Assembly: GCA_016584305.1 (NCBI GenBank)
Contig: JACEEZ010020527.1
Location: 1 to 64,000, forward strand
Reading direction: 5' to 3'
DNA length: 64,000 nucleotides
Origin: Chionoecetes opilio
Taxonomy: Eukaryota > Arthropoda > Malacostraca > Decapoda > Majidae
The notes under the pieces: generated by a model
Databases searched by the model: none
Told to the model about the DNA's origin: nothing
What the model saw: only the letters and a program-made list of their open reading frames with translations
Program-made: the position numbers and the translations under genes
Shown: one piece after another, positions 1 to 10,789 of the stretch
Layout of the letters: each line of letters starts with the position of its first letter
How positions within the stretch are numbered: the first letter of the stretch is position 1

Positions 1-722
1 AAATTTTCAATTTTTTTTTCCCCCCCGTGCTTTTTGGGGATCAAATCCCCTCAAAATGAATCCTCGTGAATGCAAAATCGATCTTTGCGTCACGGTTCTT
101 CAACATCCCTCAATCTTCTAGGGGAGGTAGTTGTTCAAAAAAATGGACTGGAATTTCAGCGAATAGGCTTTGGTCTTATAGCTGACGGTAGATTGGGTAT
201 TCTTTTTTACTTCTATTTTTCTTGTTAAATCCTGTTTTTTCACTAAAAAAAAGAAACATCTGTGGAATGATTTTTTGCTCCGCCAAACATGGGGATCCCA
301 ATGCCAATTTTTTCACGTGTTCCCTTTTGGTCCACACCCGAATCTCTCGACACACGTTGCACATTTTGGGGGGGGGCCATGCTTTTTGTCCCCGGTTTTT
401 CATTTTAAAATATGCAAAATATCTTGTTTGAAAAAATACGCTGATGCTTGCCTCTGATTGGAATGGTGAAACTCCCAATATATAGCAAAAGGGAGTCGGG
501 GTTTGTTAGGCATTTACGACGAAAAGTAGGGGAGCAGACGATTAAAACAAAATAAATTATACCTATGTAAATAAACACAAAGCTGGAATATTTACAAGCT
601 TTGAAAACAAAAAAAAACAGCATAAAACAAAAATAAAAATTACAAGGGTATGTTTTTACAAGGTTTTAAAGAAAAGCCACAACAAATCCCCAAATTTCCA
701 CTACCTAGTTTTCTTTTTGCAG
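1..722. other. No gene recognised; A/T homopolymer-rich
   Basis: Long runs of T, C, G and A, no reading frame with recognisable content. Short open frames at 176-623 have low-complexity translations and overlap on both strands, so I treat them as chance. Confidence 0.5.
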
Positions 723-871
723 ATATTGTAGTACTGACCTATTGGGAGCTGCACAACCTTCACCGCACGTCTCAATTGTAATGCACAAACAAGTTGCCCT
801 AGCTCTCGATGAGTCAAATCTAATCAGTGGCAAGTTTTACTACGTCAAAGGGGAAATTTTGTTACTGGAGG
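723..871 (+). CDS. Possible internal exon of an unidentified gene
   Basis: A pyrimidine-rich acceptor (ttttctttttgcag, ending at 722) is followed by 149 nt and then a strong donor, G|GTAAGT, at 872. In one frame (codons from 724) the whole interval is open for 49 codons; the other two frames were not the reason for the call, and the frame starting at 723 meets a TAG at once. The peptide contains the strings HVSIVMHKQVALALDES and KFYYVKGEILLLEG, which look like ordinary globular protein rather than repeat translation. I do not recognise the family. It would enter in phase 2 and leave in phase 1. No partner exon was found in the window, so it may be a relic of a transposon gene or a chance open frame. 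Confidence 0.35.
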
Positions 872-999
872 GTAAGTGTGGAGAAAAAACTTGAGTCTAA
901 AAAAAAAAAAATGAAAACAGATTTGGAACAGCATCCCAAACGTATCAAATAAAGCTAAAAAACTAATGAACAATTTTTTTTTTTAAATTTGTTCCCATG

Positions 1000-1282
1000 T
1001 AATCTATCAAAACACCCCAAAAAAACTTCAAGTACATATTTTTCTCGTGTTTACGTGCTTTTGATCAAGGCGGGGGAAAAGAGCCTCCCCGATGCTACGT
1101 CCGAGCCGAGCTGAGCGTTGCAAAACCTTTAAGCGTTTTTAAAAACCCGGGGAATTGCAGATTTGATTTGGGGTTATTAAAAAAGGTGAGGATCAAAAAG
1201 TGACGAGATTGTTGATATACCTTCAGGGTATGATTTTTGCATTTTAAAACAGAATGATGAATGGTCTGGACGATTTCTTTAA
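1000..1282 (+). mobile_element. Right-end fragment of the TTAA foldback element family
   Basis: Matches the right halves of the elements ending at 8559, 25245 and 35268, including the block before the end that reads GGTCTGGACGATT followed by CTTTAA (TTAA at 1279-1282). The left half is not recognisable upstream. Many single-base homopolymer differences separate it from the other copies. Confidence 0.7.
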
Positions 1283-2269
1283 CCAAACTAAGTTTTAAAA
1301 CCTAAATTTTTTAATCCAAAAAGTCCTAAATCCTAAACCCTTAATCCAAATTAAAACCCAAATCGAAATTCCCAACCCTAAGTAAGGCCTACTAAATCCG
1401 AAAAACCTATGCTAACTAAATTTCCCAAACAGGAGGACGGGAGGGGGGAAAGGGAAAAGGGTGAGGCACATCATTATTATGACGTATTTTTCTCTACACG
1501 TAGCCAAGGCAGCAAGTTAACTTATGCGGGTTCACATACAGTTTTGCTACGTCGTCTGTCAACGTGACGTCACTTTTCCCGCTTGTGTGACCTTGAAAGA
1601 AAGTGGCCGAGGCTCAAAGATTCGGGGCCGCCAAATTCTTTCGGCGGATTTTTTTTTCTCCAGAAGCGGAGCATTGCCAAAATTTTGGAGGGGTTGGGGG
1701 TCCGCCGCCCGTAATTGAACGATTCCATAGGCTCCATTGATTTTGTACCGCGCGTTAAAAACGCCTGGGGGGTTTTTCTTGGTGGGGGTTTGAAGGCCCC
1801 TTTTTCTATGGGCCCTTTCACGGGACTTTCCCCTACGCGCGTTCGCGTGCGCGGCGGAAAATTAAATGGGTTAAAATTTTCACAGGGGAAAGCTTTTCAG
1901 CGCGTACAACGCGCGCAAAAACGCCCAAAAGCCAGAAAGGACCGCGCGTCCTTGCGGGTACTAGGGCAATGGGAGTTTGCACAGGGCGTTAGGTACGCTC
2001 GTTTGCGTATTAAGATGGTGGAGACTGAAAGAGGTTGGGACGGGAACGCAGGGCGGCGGCAAGGGTCTGGGGTCTGTCATAAACCCCAAAACGGGGTAAA
2101 AAAATTGACGTTTTTTCGTGCGCGCGCACAAAAAACCCCCGTGTAAAGCGTCGACCCTGTTCCACGAGGCGTTTTCAACCGCGGCGGCCCCCGCCCCGGG
2201 GGGGCACCCCTGGCCTTTAAAGTTCGAACCCCTGGAGCGACCCCTGGATTTCAAGTTCCATTTCTCTCG
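1283..2269. other. Unclassified GC-rich repeat sequence
   Basis: No gene seen. 1705-1770 resembles 4130-4200 (gaacgat-ccatag, ccattga, taccgcgcgtt and aaaacgcc strings in the same order), so both are probably fragments of one non-autonomous repeat. 1320-1390 has degenerate CCTAAA-like motifs. CpG-rich strings such as GCGCGC are frequent at 1830-2120. Confidence 0.4.
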
Positions 2270-2273
2270 AATT

Positions 2274-3102
2274 CGAGAAAAACTGGAAAAAAATGCCAGG
2301 GGCGTGGCAGTTTTAACTCACTTTTTGATAAAAGGGGTTACGGGAAAAAAAATAGGGCTTATTCCACTGCATTAAAAAACCCAAAAGTATAAATTTTAAA
2401 GAACGTTTTTTTCTTATGTTATTGATGAACCCTGTTTCGTAAAACATGTATATAACCAAAAACCAAGGGGGTTTTATAGGAGGAGGCGAGGTAAATGTTA
2501 CTTATGATATTTATAGTCATAAAGATGTTTAGAAGTTTTCTAACCCCAGGGGTCATATTTTTTTGTTATTTTTGTGTTCAATCAGAAGAAAACCTGGAAA
2601 ATGAATGAGTCCGCGTGAAGTGGCAATTTTTATTTAATCTCCCCCCCCACAATTTTGCCCACTCCCCCCCGCGGCGTTCGCCTCCAAATATAACTACTTG
2701 CGCAGCAACAAGCGATTTCGGCATTTTTTATTTTTTCGTTTTTCCCCAAAGGGATTGCTTATTGTATTTGAAGCGTTTGCCGAGCAGCGACTGTCTTAGA
2801 AAAAAGTGGAACATGCCCAAAATTTTTAAAGCCCCAATATAATGTAAAAAATATATTAAACTTTTGATCGAGGGAGTAAATTGCATTAAATTTCATTATG
2901 AAGTTCCATCGTAAAGCTGATCCAAAAATAATTTGTAGAACAACAGAAGAACAAAATTTTTTTTTTTTTTAGAGCGGGCATCAATGTTTATCGCGAAATT
3001 AATTTATGAAAAATTTTAGTCGCGGAGCTAAAACACAGTAACCAACCTTTGAGTTAAAACTGCCAGCGACCACTGGCCATTTCTCGAGTTTCAGATCATT
3101 GG
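2274..3102 (+). mobile_element. AATT-target MITE, copy a (degraded)
   Basis: Begins after AATT (2270-2273) with CGAGAAAAACTGG and ends before AATT (3103-3106) with an inverted form of the same terminus, including the ACTGCCAGCGACCACTGG block. The interior is colinear with copies b, c and d but carries many homopolymer-length differences. No coding capacity. It shares its right AATT with copy b. Confidence 0.7.
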
Positions 3103-3106
3103 AATT

Positions 3107-3985
3107 AGGGGAGAACTGCAACTCCGAAATGCCAGTGGCCCGCTGGTAGTTTTAACTCACAATTTGGTGAAAATTTGGTTTCAACTTGAAAGAAAAATAT
3201 GGGCTTATTCCACTGTACTTAAAACACACAAGTATAATTTAAGAACGATTTTCTTCTATATGTATATTGTATAGAAAGCCTATTCTGTAAAACATTGTAT
3301 ATAACCAAAAAACCAAGTGGTTATAGTTGAGGGGGCGAGGAAAAATGCTACTCTATGATTTATATAGTCAATAACGAATGTTTAGAAGTTATCTATACCT
3401 AGGCAGTCATATTTTTCCTGTTATTATGTGTATAAAATCAGATAGAAAGCCTAGAAGTGCAATGAGTCGACGCGTGGAAGGGCAATGTTTTGATTAAAAT
3501 CTCCCCGCCACAATCTCCCCGCCCACCATCCCCGCCGCGGCACGTCCCCTCCACAATTATAACCTACATTGTCGCAGCAACAAGCCGATTTCGGCATTCT
3601 TTTTTCTCGTTTTTCCAAGGCATTGCTTATTGTATTTTGACAAGCGTTTGCCAGACGCAGCAGTACTGTCTTAGAAAACAGTGTGAACATCGCCCAAAAT
3701 TTTTCATGCCACAATATACATGTAAAAAATATATTAAGCTTTGCTACTCGAGGCGAGTAATTTGCATTAAATTGCTATTTTAGAACGTTCCATCGAATGC
3801 AAAGTCATCCATATAATTAGTAGAAACAACAGAAGAACTATATTTTTGGTATTCAGATGCGGTGCATCAATATTTATCGCGAATTAATTTATGAAAAATA
3901 TTAGTCGCGGAGCCAAAAACCAGTAGACAACCTTTGAGTTAAAACTGCAGCGACCACTGGCATTTCTCGAGTTTCAGTTCTCTCT
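3107..3985 (+). mobile_element. AATT-target MITE, copy b
   Basis: 879 bp, flanked on both sides by AATT (3103-3106, 3986-3989). Terminal inverted repeats of about 65 bp start AGGGGAGAACTGCAACT on the left, and on the right the complement reads AGAGAGAACTGAAACT. The termini contain the internal palindrome TGCCAG...CTGGCA. The interior has no open frame of interest, so it must depend on a transposase supplied elsewhere. Superfamily not assigned: a 4-bp AATT duplication fits no family I can name with certainty. Confidence 0.85.
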
Positions 3986-3989
3986 AATT

Positions 3990-4850
3990 AGGGAGCGGGG
4001 CTGCCTTCAAACCGCAGTGGGTGCCGCTCTATGTGAACGATGCCATAGACTTCAATGTATCTCGAACCGCCCGCCAACCGAGCGTTTGCGAGGGGTATGG
4101 CGGTACAGCCACGTTTGGCAAACCTTCGCCGCCGTTACATGTGAACGATCCCATAGGGCACAGGCTACCATTGACTTTCCTACCGCGCGTTTGAAAACGC
4201 CTCGTGTGAAACACGCCCGGTGGGTGGTCACGTGGTGGTGATTGAGAAAGGGGAGGGGGGGTAGAGATGAAGGTGGGAGAAACAGGGGCGAGTGTTGGTG
4301 CTGGAGAAGAGGGGGACACGGGGGAGATGGTGAAGGCGTTGTTGGGGGTGTTGGTGATGGTTAAACGGGGGTGGGTAGTTGGGGGTGGGAGGTGAATGAG
4401 AAAGGGGGGAGAGGCGTAAGAGGGTTAAAAAAAGGGGGAAGGTAGGGTTCAAGGCGCGTGTAACGGTTTTTTATAGTCACGATAGAAATACGACGATCAC
4501 GAAGGTGCTACATAGATAACGATAGCGTCACGATAGACTTACGATAGCGCTGCGTTGGGTACAAGAATCGGGGAGCTTCCCGATTTTTTAGTGCGTGCAC
4601 TAACTTTTCGTGGCCTCTGCCGAGTGCGTCACGAGCGTCAGTTTCGGTCACGATGGACCCATAACCAGGACCATGACGGCGCTGCGCATTGCAGTGTTGG
4701 CGCTTTCGTGGTTCGATTATGGAATGTGTGCAGGGGGCTTAACTGACTGGGTCGTGAGACTCGTGACTCTGCCCGTGATAGCGACCACCGACTCCACCGA
4801 CTCAGCCATCGGCGCGGCGCAGATAACAGGATGACCACTCAGGACAATAA
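3990..4850. repeat. Unclassified repeat fragments
   Basis: 4013-4222 is GC-rich and shares ordered motifs with 1705-1770. 4230-4450 is purine-rich, with GGGGG and GGTGG runs. 4475-4550 repeats a tcacgatag-like motif four times. No gene recognised. Confidence 0.4.
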
Positions 4851-5633
4851 ATATTTAAAGACTTATCTTACACGAAGAAAATAGTAAGATTCATGAAGCA
4901 AATCTTTAATGTAAAAACAGGAGGTTCCTTCATATTATACAGCATAATCTCACTTAGTATATTACTATAGATATTCTTAAGTTGTGATGAATTAAATGTG
5001 ATTAATCAAGATGTGCGATCCAGGTACTTTCCGAAAATAGAGAAATTCGGTACTAATTCATCTTCGAAACCGAGTAAACAGAGTACTGAATGCTTACATT
5101 ATCAGAAAGAAGCACAGCCGCCGCAGATCCGCAGCGCATTAAGTCAACAACCTTCATTATGTCTTCAATAAATTTTTTATTTGATTTATTATGATGAAAC
5201 AAAATAATGCAAATATTGAATTACATTAGTCCATAAAACGTCGATATATTCACTAAAAGTCAAATGGTTTATTAACGTTAATAAAAATTACTTCAAAGGA
5301 AAATCCAAAATCCTGCTTCGATAGGCTGTTCTAACACTCTTATATCAGATTGTACAGAGACTGCGTTAGTATGTTTTTCTGAGGATGTTTTGAGCATGTT
5401 TGTAAGGCTTGCTTTCTAACCTCGTTTCATTGCATCTAATACTGCTTTCTTAAGCAGTCATGAGGGTATATTTTAGGCTGTCCTAAGGCAATATTTTAGG
5501 CCGTTCCTACACTGCTTTCAGTATAATAATGGGATTACCAAAATCTTTAGGCAATGGTACAGTGGCTGTCCCCAGAGAGAGCAACAGCTGTGAAAGCAGG
5601 GAGGACAGCCTTGGGCACGCTGCTCACTTCCCC
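4851..5633. other. Unassigned sequence before the TTAA element
   Basis: AT-rich at 4851-5330, more mixed at 5330-5633. No open frame with recognisable content, RNA gene or repeat family seen. Confidence 0.5.
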
Positions 5634-5929
5634 TTAAAGTAGTCGTCCAGACCCATTTTTTTTTTGCCTAATTATGTTGACTGTACATTCAAAACACCTA
5701 ATCCACCAAAAATAATTGATTTCCAGGCCTTATTTCCGTAAAAACACGACTTTTGTAAAAAGCGCGCGAAAAAAAAAATCTTCCCTCCTACAGGGCTACG
5801 ACTGTTATTGATGACGTCAGAACAGGGACGCCCGCAGACACTCTGTCTGACACCTGTCGGCAAATGTTATGATGACCGATTGTACTTCGGTGTCAGACAG
5901 TAAATCTGTCGCTGTGGACCGACACTCTT

Positions 5930-6371
5930 CCCACACACACGCCTGCACACACGCCTGCGCACCAACACCCTTCCTGCACACACCACACACACATACACAC
6001 AAACACACACGTGTGTGGAGGGCGTGTGTGCAGGCGTGTGTGTGGGAAGTAGGCGTGTGTGTAAGAAGGGTGTCGGTGTGCAGACGTGTGTGCAGGCGTG
6101 TGTGTGGGAAGGGTGTCGGTGTGCAGGCGTGTGTGGGAAGGAAGCGTGTGTGTGGGAAGGAGGCGTGTGTGTGGGAAGGAGGCGTGTGTGCAGGCGTGTG
6201 TGTGTGCAGGCGTCTGTTTTGGGAAGGGTGTCGGTGTGCAGGCGTGTGTGTGGGAAGGAAGCGTGTCTGCAGGCGTGTGTGTGGGAAGGAGGCGTGTGGG
6301 GCAGGCGTGTGTGTGGGAAGGGGGCGTGTATGCAAGCGTGTGTGTGGGAAGGAGGCGTGTGTGCAGGCGTG
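5930..6371 (+). repeat. G-rich minisatellite (GTGTGTGCAGGCG / GTGGGAAGG units)
   Basis: Imperfect tandem units of roughly 20-30 bp combining GCAGGCGTGTGTGTGGGAAGG with GTGTCGGTGTGC. Strand-asymmetric (G/T on the plus strand). The array resumes at 8156-8205, showing it was one array before the nested insertion. Open frames on both strands give Cys/Gly/Val or His/Thr/Pro peptides that are repeat translation, not proteins. Confidence 0.9.
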
Positions 6372-8155
6372 GGTAAAACTTTGGAAGAAGTCCTTCACCC
6401 CTATCTTTTTTTTCTTCCCCCTATAGCCAACAAGCCTGGGGAACTGGCGGGAATACGGGGTTTTTGGGTGGGGGAAGCAAATATAAATGATTTATGGCTC
6501 CCCAAAAAATCATGAAAGTCACTATATGTAAAATCTAACCTAACCTAACCTTAACCACAAAATATACCTAACCTAACCTAACCTTAACCACAAAGTATAG
6601 CTAACCTAACCTTAACCACAAAGTATACCTAACCTAACCTAACCTTAACCACAAAGTATACCTAACCTAACCTAACCTTAACCACAAAGTATACCTAACC
6701 TAACCTAACCTTAACCACAAAGTATACCTAACCTAACCTAACCTTAACCACAAGTATACCTAACCTAACCTTAACCACAAAGTATACCTAACCTAACCTT
6801 AACCACAAAGTATACCTAACCTAACCTAGCCTAACCTTAACCACAAAGTATACCTAACCTAACCTTAACCACAAAGTATACCTAACCTAACCTAACCTAA
6901 CCTTAACCACAAAGTATACCTAACCTAACCTAACCTTAACCACAAAGTAGGCTATACCTAACCTAACCTAACTAAACCTAACCTAACCTAACCTTAACCA
7001 CAAAGTATACCTAACCTAACCTAACCTTAACCACAAAGTATACCTAACCTAACCTAACCTTAACCACAAAGTATACCTAACCTAACCTAACCTTAACCAC
7101 AAAGTATACCCAACCTAACCTAACCTAACCTTAACCACAAAGTATACCTAACCTAACCTAACCTTAACCACAAAGTATACCTAGCCTAACCTAACCTTAA
7201 CCCAAAGTATACCTAACCTAGCCTAACCTAACCTTAACCACAAAGTATACCTAAACTAACCTAACCTTAACCACAAAGTATACCTAACCTAACCTAACCT
7301 TAACACAAAGTATACCTAACCTAACCTAACCTTAACCACAAAGTATACCTAACCTAACCTAACCTTAACCCCAAAGTATACCTAACCTAACCTAACCTTA
7401 ACCACAAAATATACCTAACCTAACCTAACCCTAACCACAAAATATACCTAACCTAACCTAGCCTAACCTTAACCACAAGTATACCTAACCTAACCTTAAC
7501 CACAAAGTATACCTAACCTAACCTTTAAACCCCAAAGTATACCTAACCTAACCTAACCTTAACCACAAAGTATACCTAACCTAACCTAAACCCAACCTTA
7601 ACCACAAAGTATAGCCTAAACCCAACCTAACCTTAACCACAAAGTATACCTAGCCTAACCTAACCTTAACCACAAAGTATACCTAACCTAGCCTAACCTA
7701 ACCTTAACCACAAAGTATACCTAAACCCAACCTAACCTTAACCACAAAGTATACCTAACCAAACCTAACCTTAACCACAAAGTATACCTAACCTAACCTA
7801 ACCTTAACCACAAAGTATACCTAACCTAACCTAACCTTAACCACAAAGTATACCTAACCTAACCTTAACCACAAAGTATACCTAACCTAACCTTAACCAC
7901 AAAGTATACCTAACCTAACCTAACCTTAACCAAAAGTATACCTAACCTAACCTAACCTTAACCACAAAGTATACTAACCTAACCTAACTGGACTTAGAAT
8001 TTTTTGAGGCACCTCATATTTCATAGCGGTCGTGTGGGTTAACCAAGGCTGAGCGCACGCTGGAACCTTTACAGATGTGAAGTATAATAATCATACAATA
8101 CAGTGTGGTAGTTCATTTCAGTCAAAGCCGGAAGGATGAGTTCCAAAGTATTTCC
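6372..8155 (+). mobile_element. Nested DNA transposon carrying the CCTAA satellite
   Basis: Flanked by a perfect 8-bp duplication CAGGCGTG (6364-6371 and 8156-8163). Termini are inverted: GGTAAAACTTTGGAA on the left, and on the right the complement reads GGAAATACTTTGGAA. No transposase; the 1784 bp are mostly satellite. Because the target lies in a tandem array containing CAGGCGTG, part of the apparent duplication could be array-derived, but the inverted termini support the call independently. An 8-bp duplication occurs in hAT, P and Merlin elements; I cannot choose. Confidence 0.7.
6532..7987 (+). repeat. Telomere-like satellite, 33/28-bp units of CCTAA plus a spacer
   Basis: About 45 tandem units. 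The main unit is 33 bp: three CCTAA, then CCTTAACC and ACAAAGTATA. 28-bp units have one CCTAA less, and some units have one more. CCTAA is the complement of the arthropod telomere repeat TTAGG, but the fixed CACAAAGTATA spacer makes this a satellite and not a telomere. The array is head-to-tail, with occasional CCTAG or AAACCC variants. Confidence 0.95.
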
Positions 8156-8559
8156 CAGGCGTGTGTGTGGGAAGGGTGTCGGTGTGCAGGCGTGTGTGTG
8201 GGAAGGAAGCATGCTGCACCCATAAAGGATGCATGCATGTGGCATATAGCAAAAAAAATCTATCAGAAACACCCAAATATCTTCAAGTACTATTATATTT
8301 ATCTCTGTGTTTACGTGCCTCTGATCAGCGCGGGAAGATGAGCCTCCCTGATGGTACGTCACGGAGCCTGAGCCTGAGCGTCTGCAAATCTTGAGTGCGT
8401 TTTGAGAACTCGGGGAATTTGCAGATTTTGATTGCGGATTATTTAAAAACGGCTGACTGGATACAAAAAGTGACGACGTATTGTTGATATACTCGTCAAT
8501 GGCTATGGTTTGACTGCATTAAATCAGGAATGATGAAATGGTCTGGACGACTACTTTAA

Positions 8560-9615
8560 AGGGCCTCCACCACGCTATCAAATTATATACGAAACTTCCT
8601 TAGAAACATGAGGGAATAATTCCCTCTAACGGTCAATAACACTATTGAGACTGTGAATCCATTGGGACCCCCAGCGAGGGCAAAAACCCAACCACCATAA
8701 AGAAAAGCAGTCAAGAGTCAAGACCCACAGCCTACCACTTCTTGCTAAACCTTGCTTCGCACTCGCATTGTCTCGCAGACCAACAGTCGCAGGTGCTTGC
8801 AGCCTTGCGCCTTGCGGATCTGCCTAGTGACTCGTAGTGAGAGTGGACTAGTGAGACTAGTGACTGTCAGACTCACACAACACTGGGGATCTCCAGATTA
8901 TTGCCAAAAATCGCAAGAAATTCATCGAAGCTGCGCCTTCGTATTAACAAAAGCTGCAAGTAATTTAATCAATATCTTCACAATAATGCATAATTGTAGG
9001 GTAATTTATGAAATTGAAGTTGAGCTGTCCTAGAAGTCTCTCCTGAAATAGCTTGGCGAAAAAGAAAAACAAAGTTATAACGTGTTTGCATAGATGGTGT
9101 GTACTGACGTGACGATACGTTGCTCCGCTCCCAAACACCCTGGCTGTGGGGTTGACCCCGGTTGAGTGAACAAATGACAATACTTCCCTTTATAAACGTG
9201 GTATACTCACGCTTACTGACCTCTTCCTGTATGGCTAGGAAAGTGATTGATAAAACGGTGTTTGGGCTGTATGGGGACAGTTAGAAGTGAAGTAGGAGGC
9301 TGTTAAAGCCGTGCTCCATCCTGGCTTTGCCATGTTTTACCAGCATAGCCAACCGCTCAGACCTCGTGCAATCTTTACGTACCACTTCTTACTATTGAAA
9401 ACAGCATTACCAATGCAAGTAGTAGTTTATTTTGAAGTTATAAGAAACAAGTGGGAGTGACGGAAGGGGAATGACGGAAGTAAATTTCTTTCTTTTGAAT
9501 ATTATTATCAATATATTTATCGCATGGGTTTGTAAACCTGACACTACTCGCAAGCTATAAGCTATACAAAACTATATTGCCAGCCAAGAAGCACCCTTGA
9601 AATATATTTTGTCAT
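8560..9615. other. Unassigned sequence
   Basis: No gene, RNA or repeat family recognised. 8840-8880 has repeated gactagtgag-like strings. The open frames here have no recognisable content. Confidence 0.5.
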
Positions 9616-9617
9616 AC

Positions 9618-10190
9618 AAGTAAAGTCAAAACCATATGGAGCTTTTCTTGTATGCAGCCCGGGCAAAGAATGGCTTTAATAACAATCCCACGGCAATACA
9701 GTTCAAAGCAACATACAAGCAACTCATGATGAGACACCTCATAGAGAACATAGGAAACTGCATCCATTAGAATATTAGATGATACCCATAACCCGAATGT
9801 CAGAAATGCAGAGGGAAGTTCTCCTTTAGTGTCATGTTTTAGTGACGCTGAACATTTCAATATCATTGATAATAAACAAGTAAAAAATGACCAAGATTAT
9901 GTAAAAGTGCCCAATATTTTTATTCTTTCTGAGTATAAAGAAGCTGCAATTTCTTACATTGCTGGATATGTTGCCACCATGGCCAGGAAGAAAACTAACT
10001 GCAGTGTTTATCACGAGGCATTATTATCTGCTGGTAAAATAAGTACAAATTTGAGTTCTTTTTTGGAAAGAAAGACTGGGAGGACTCTATCACCCAAGCG
10101 AAATTGTCGTGAAACTTTGTGAAGAAACTGAAAAGTGTTCCGAAATTTTTCTCAAGACTAAACAAAATATTTCTCTTAACATCAGCCCAT
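9618..10190 (+). pseudogene. P-element / THAP9-like transposase remnant (C-terminal part)
   Basis: Broken frames on the plus strand read in order: AIQFKATYKQLMMRHLIEN-like text around 9690-9745, then the longest open piece (9829-10074) with ISYIAGYVATMARKKTNC and a Cys-x-x-x-x-x-L pattern, then a frameshift near 10075, and PSEIVVKLCEETEKCSEIF at 10090-10145. The YIAGYV-Cys block followed by a PS-x-x-VV segment is characteristic of the C-terminal region of P-element and THAP9 transposases. The N-terminal THAP zinc finger and the catalytic core are not present upstream, so this is a 5'-truncated relic. It runs directly into a Tc1/mariner-like fragment, with the junction near 10190-10206. The family call rests on motif memory. 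Confidence 0.6.
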
Positions 10191-10205
10191 GTCTCTTGTC
10201 ATATC

Positions 10206-10528
10206 CAAGGGCTCTCTTGATGTTTAAGTCCAAGAACGGTGTTAAAGGATATTATAATTACTCCATGAACCACGAAACATTCAAGAAGTGGTTTTGTAAA
10301 CAGCTGCTCCCAAATATTCCACCAGAATCATTGACAATAATGGACAATGCTCCTTACCACTCTAAATTTATAAACAAGGCACCAACAAGTCAGATATCAT
10401 CAAGTGGTTGCAAGAAAATGGCATTGCTCATGACCCAACGCACTCAAGAATGGGAACTGGTGGAAGTTGAGAAAATGCATAAAAAATGTGTACGGTAAAA
10501 GATGGATGAAGTCGCTGCTGCAGCAGGA
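10206..10528 (+). pseudogene. Tc1/mariner-like (DDE_3-type) transposase, part 1, 5'-truncated
   Basis: Encodes the second-Asp region of a Tc1/IS630/mariner-type transposase: LLMFKSKNGVKGYY, then NHETFKKWFCKQLLPNIP, then TIMDNAPYHSKF with the catalytic Asp. It is related to the minus-strand copies at 28290-29075 and 38296-39076. The N-terminal half is missing. The frame then drifts (WELVEVEKMHKK, with a TAA at 10496), and coding similarity stops at 10528, where the foldback element begins. The gene resumes at 16696. Confidence 0.7.
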
Positions 10529-10789
10529 CCCCAGGGGGGGAAGCCAGCAACGGAGGCAGGGCCGGATTTAGACCTTGGGGGGCCCGGGGCACTTCAGGTT
10601 CGGGGGCCCCTCAACATATAAATTAAATTACATGACAAATATAAAATGAACTAAAATTAATAATAAACCGTATTTTTCGAGAAAAAAACAATGTTAAGTT
10701 CCCAAGAAGACGTCTGATTTTAATTTTCTCAATTTTATTGACTAAGAATAACTTTGACTACAATTTTGAGTTTGTAATATAGGCCATAC

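Larger units (their letters stand above)
5634..8559 (+). mobile_element. TTAA-flanked non-autonomous DNA element with nested insertion
   Basis: Starts TTAA (5634-5637) then AGTAGTCGTCCAGACC and ends with the inverted form GGTCTGGACGACTACT followed by TTAA (8556-8559). The left 200 bp and right 350 bp match the ends of the elements at 21421 and 34342. The centre is different: a G-rich minisatellite from about 5930, which a second transposon (6372-8155) has split. A hairpin with an 11-bp stem (TGTCTGACACC / GGTGTCAGACA) lies at 5846-5899. TTAA targets are typical of piggyBac and some other superfamilies, but the termini here do not start CCC, so the superfamily is open. Confidence 0.8.

Noticed and set aside
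5869..6515. Cysteine-rich secreted proteins on the plus strand and His/Pro-rich ones on the minus strand
   Set aside because: Overlapping frames on both strands translate the G-rich minisatellite; no signal peptide or conserved domain is seen.
6532..7987. A true chromosome end or CRISPR-like array
   Set aside because: Units contain a fixed non-telomeric spacer, vary by CCTAA steps and lie between inverted transposon ends far from any terminus. There are no unique spacers, so it is a satellite.
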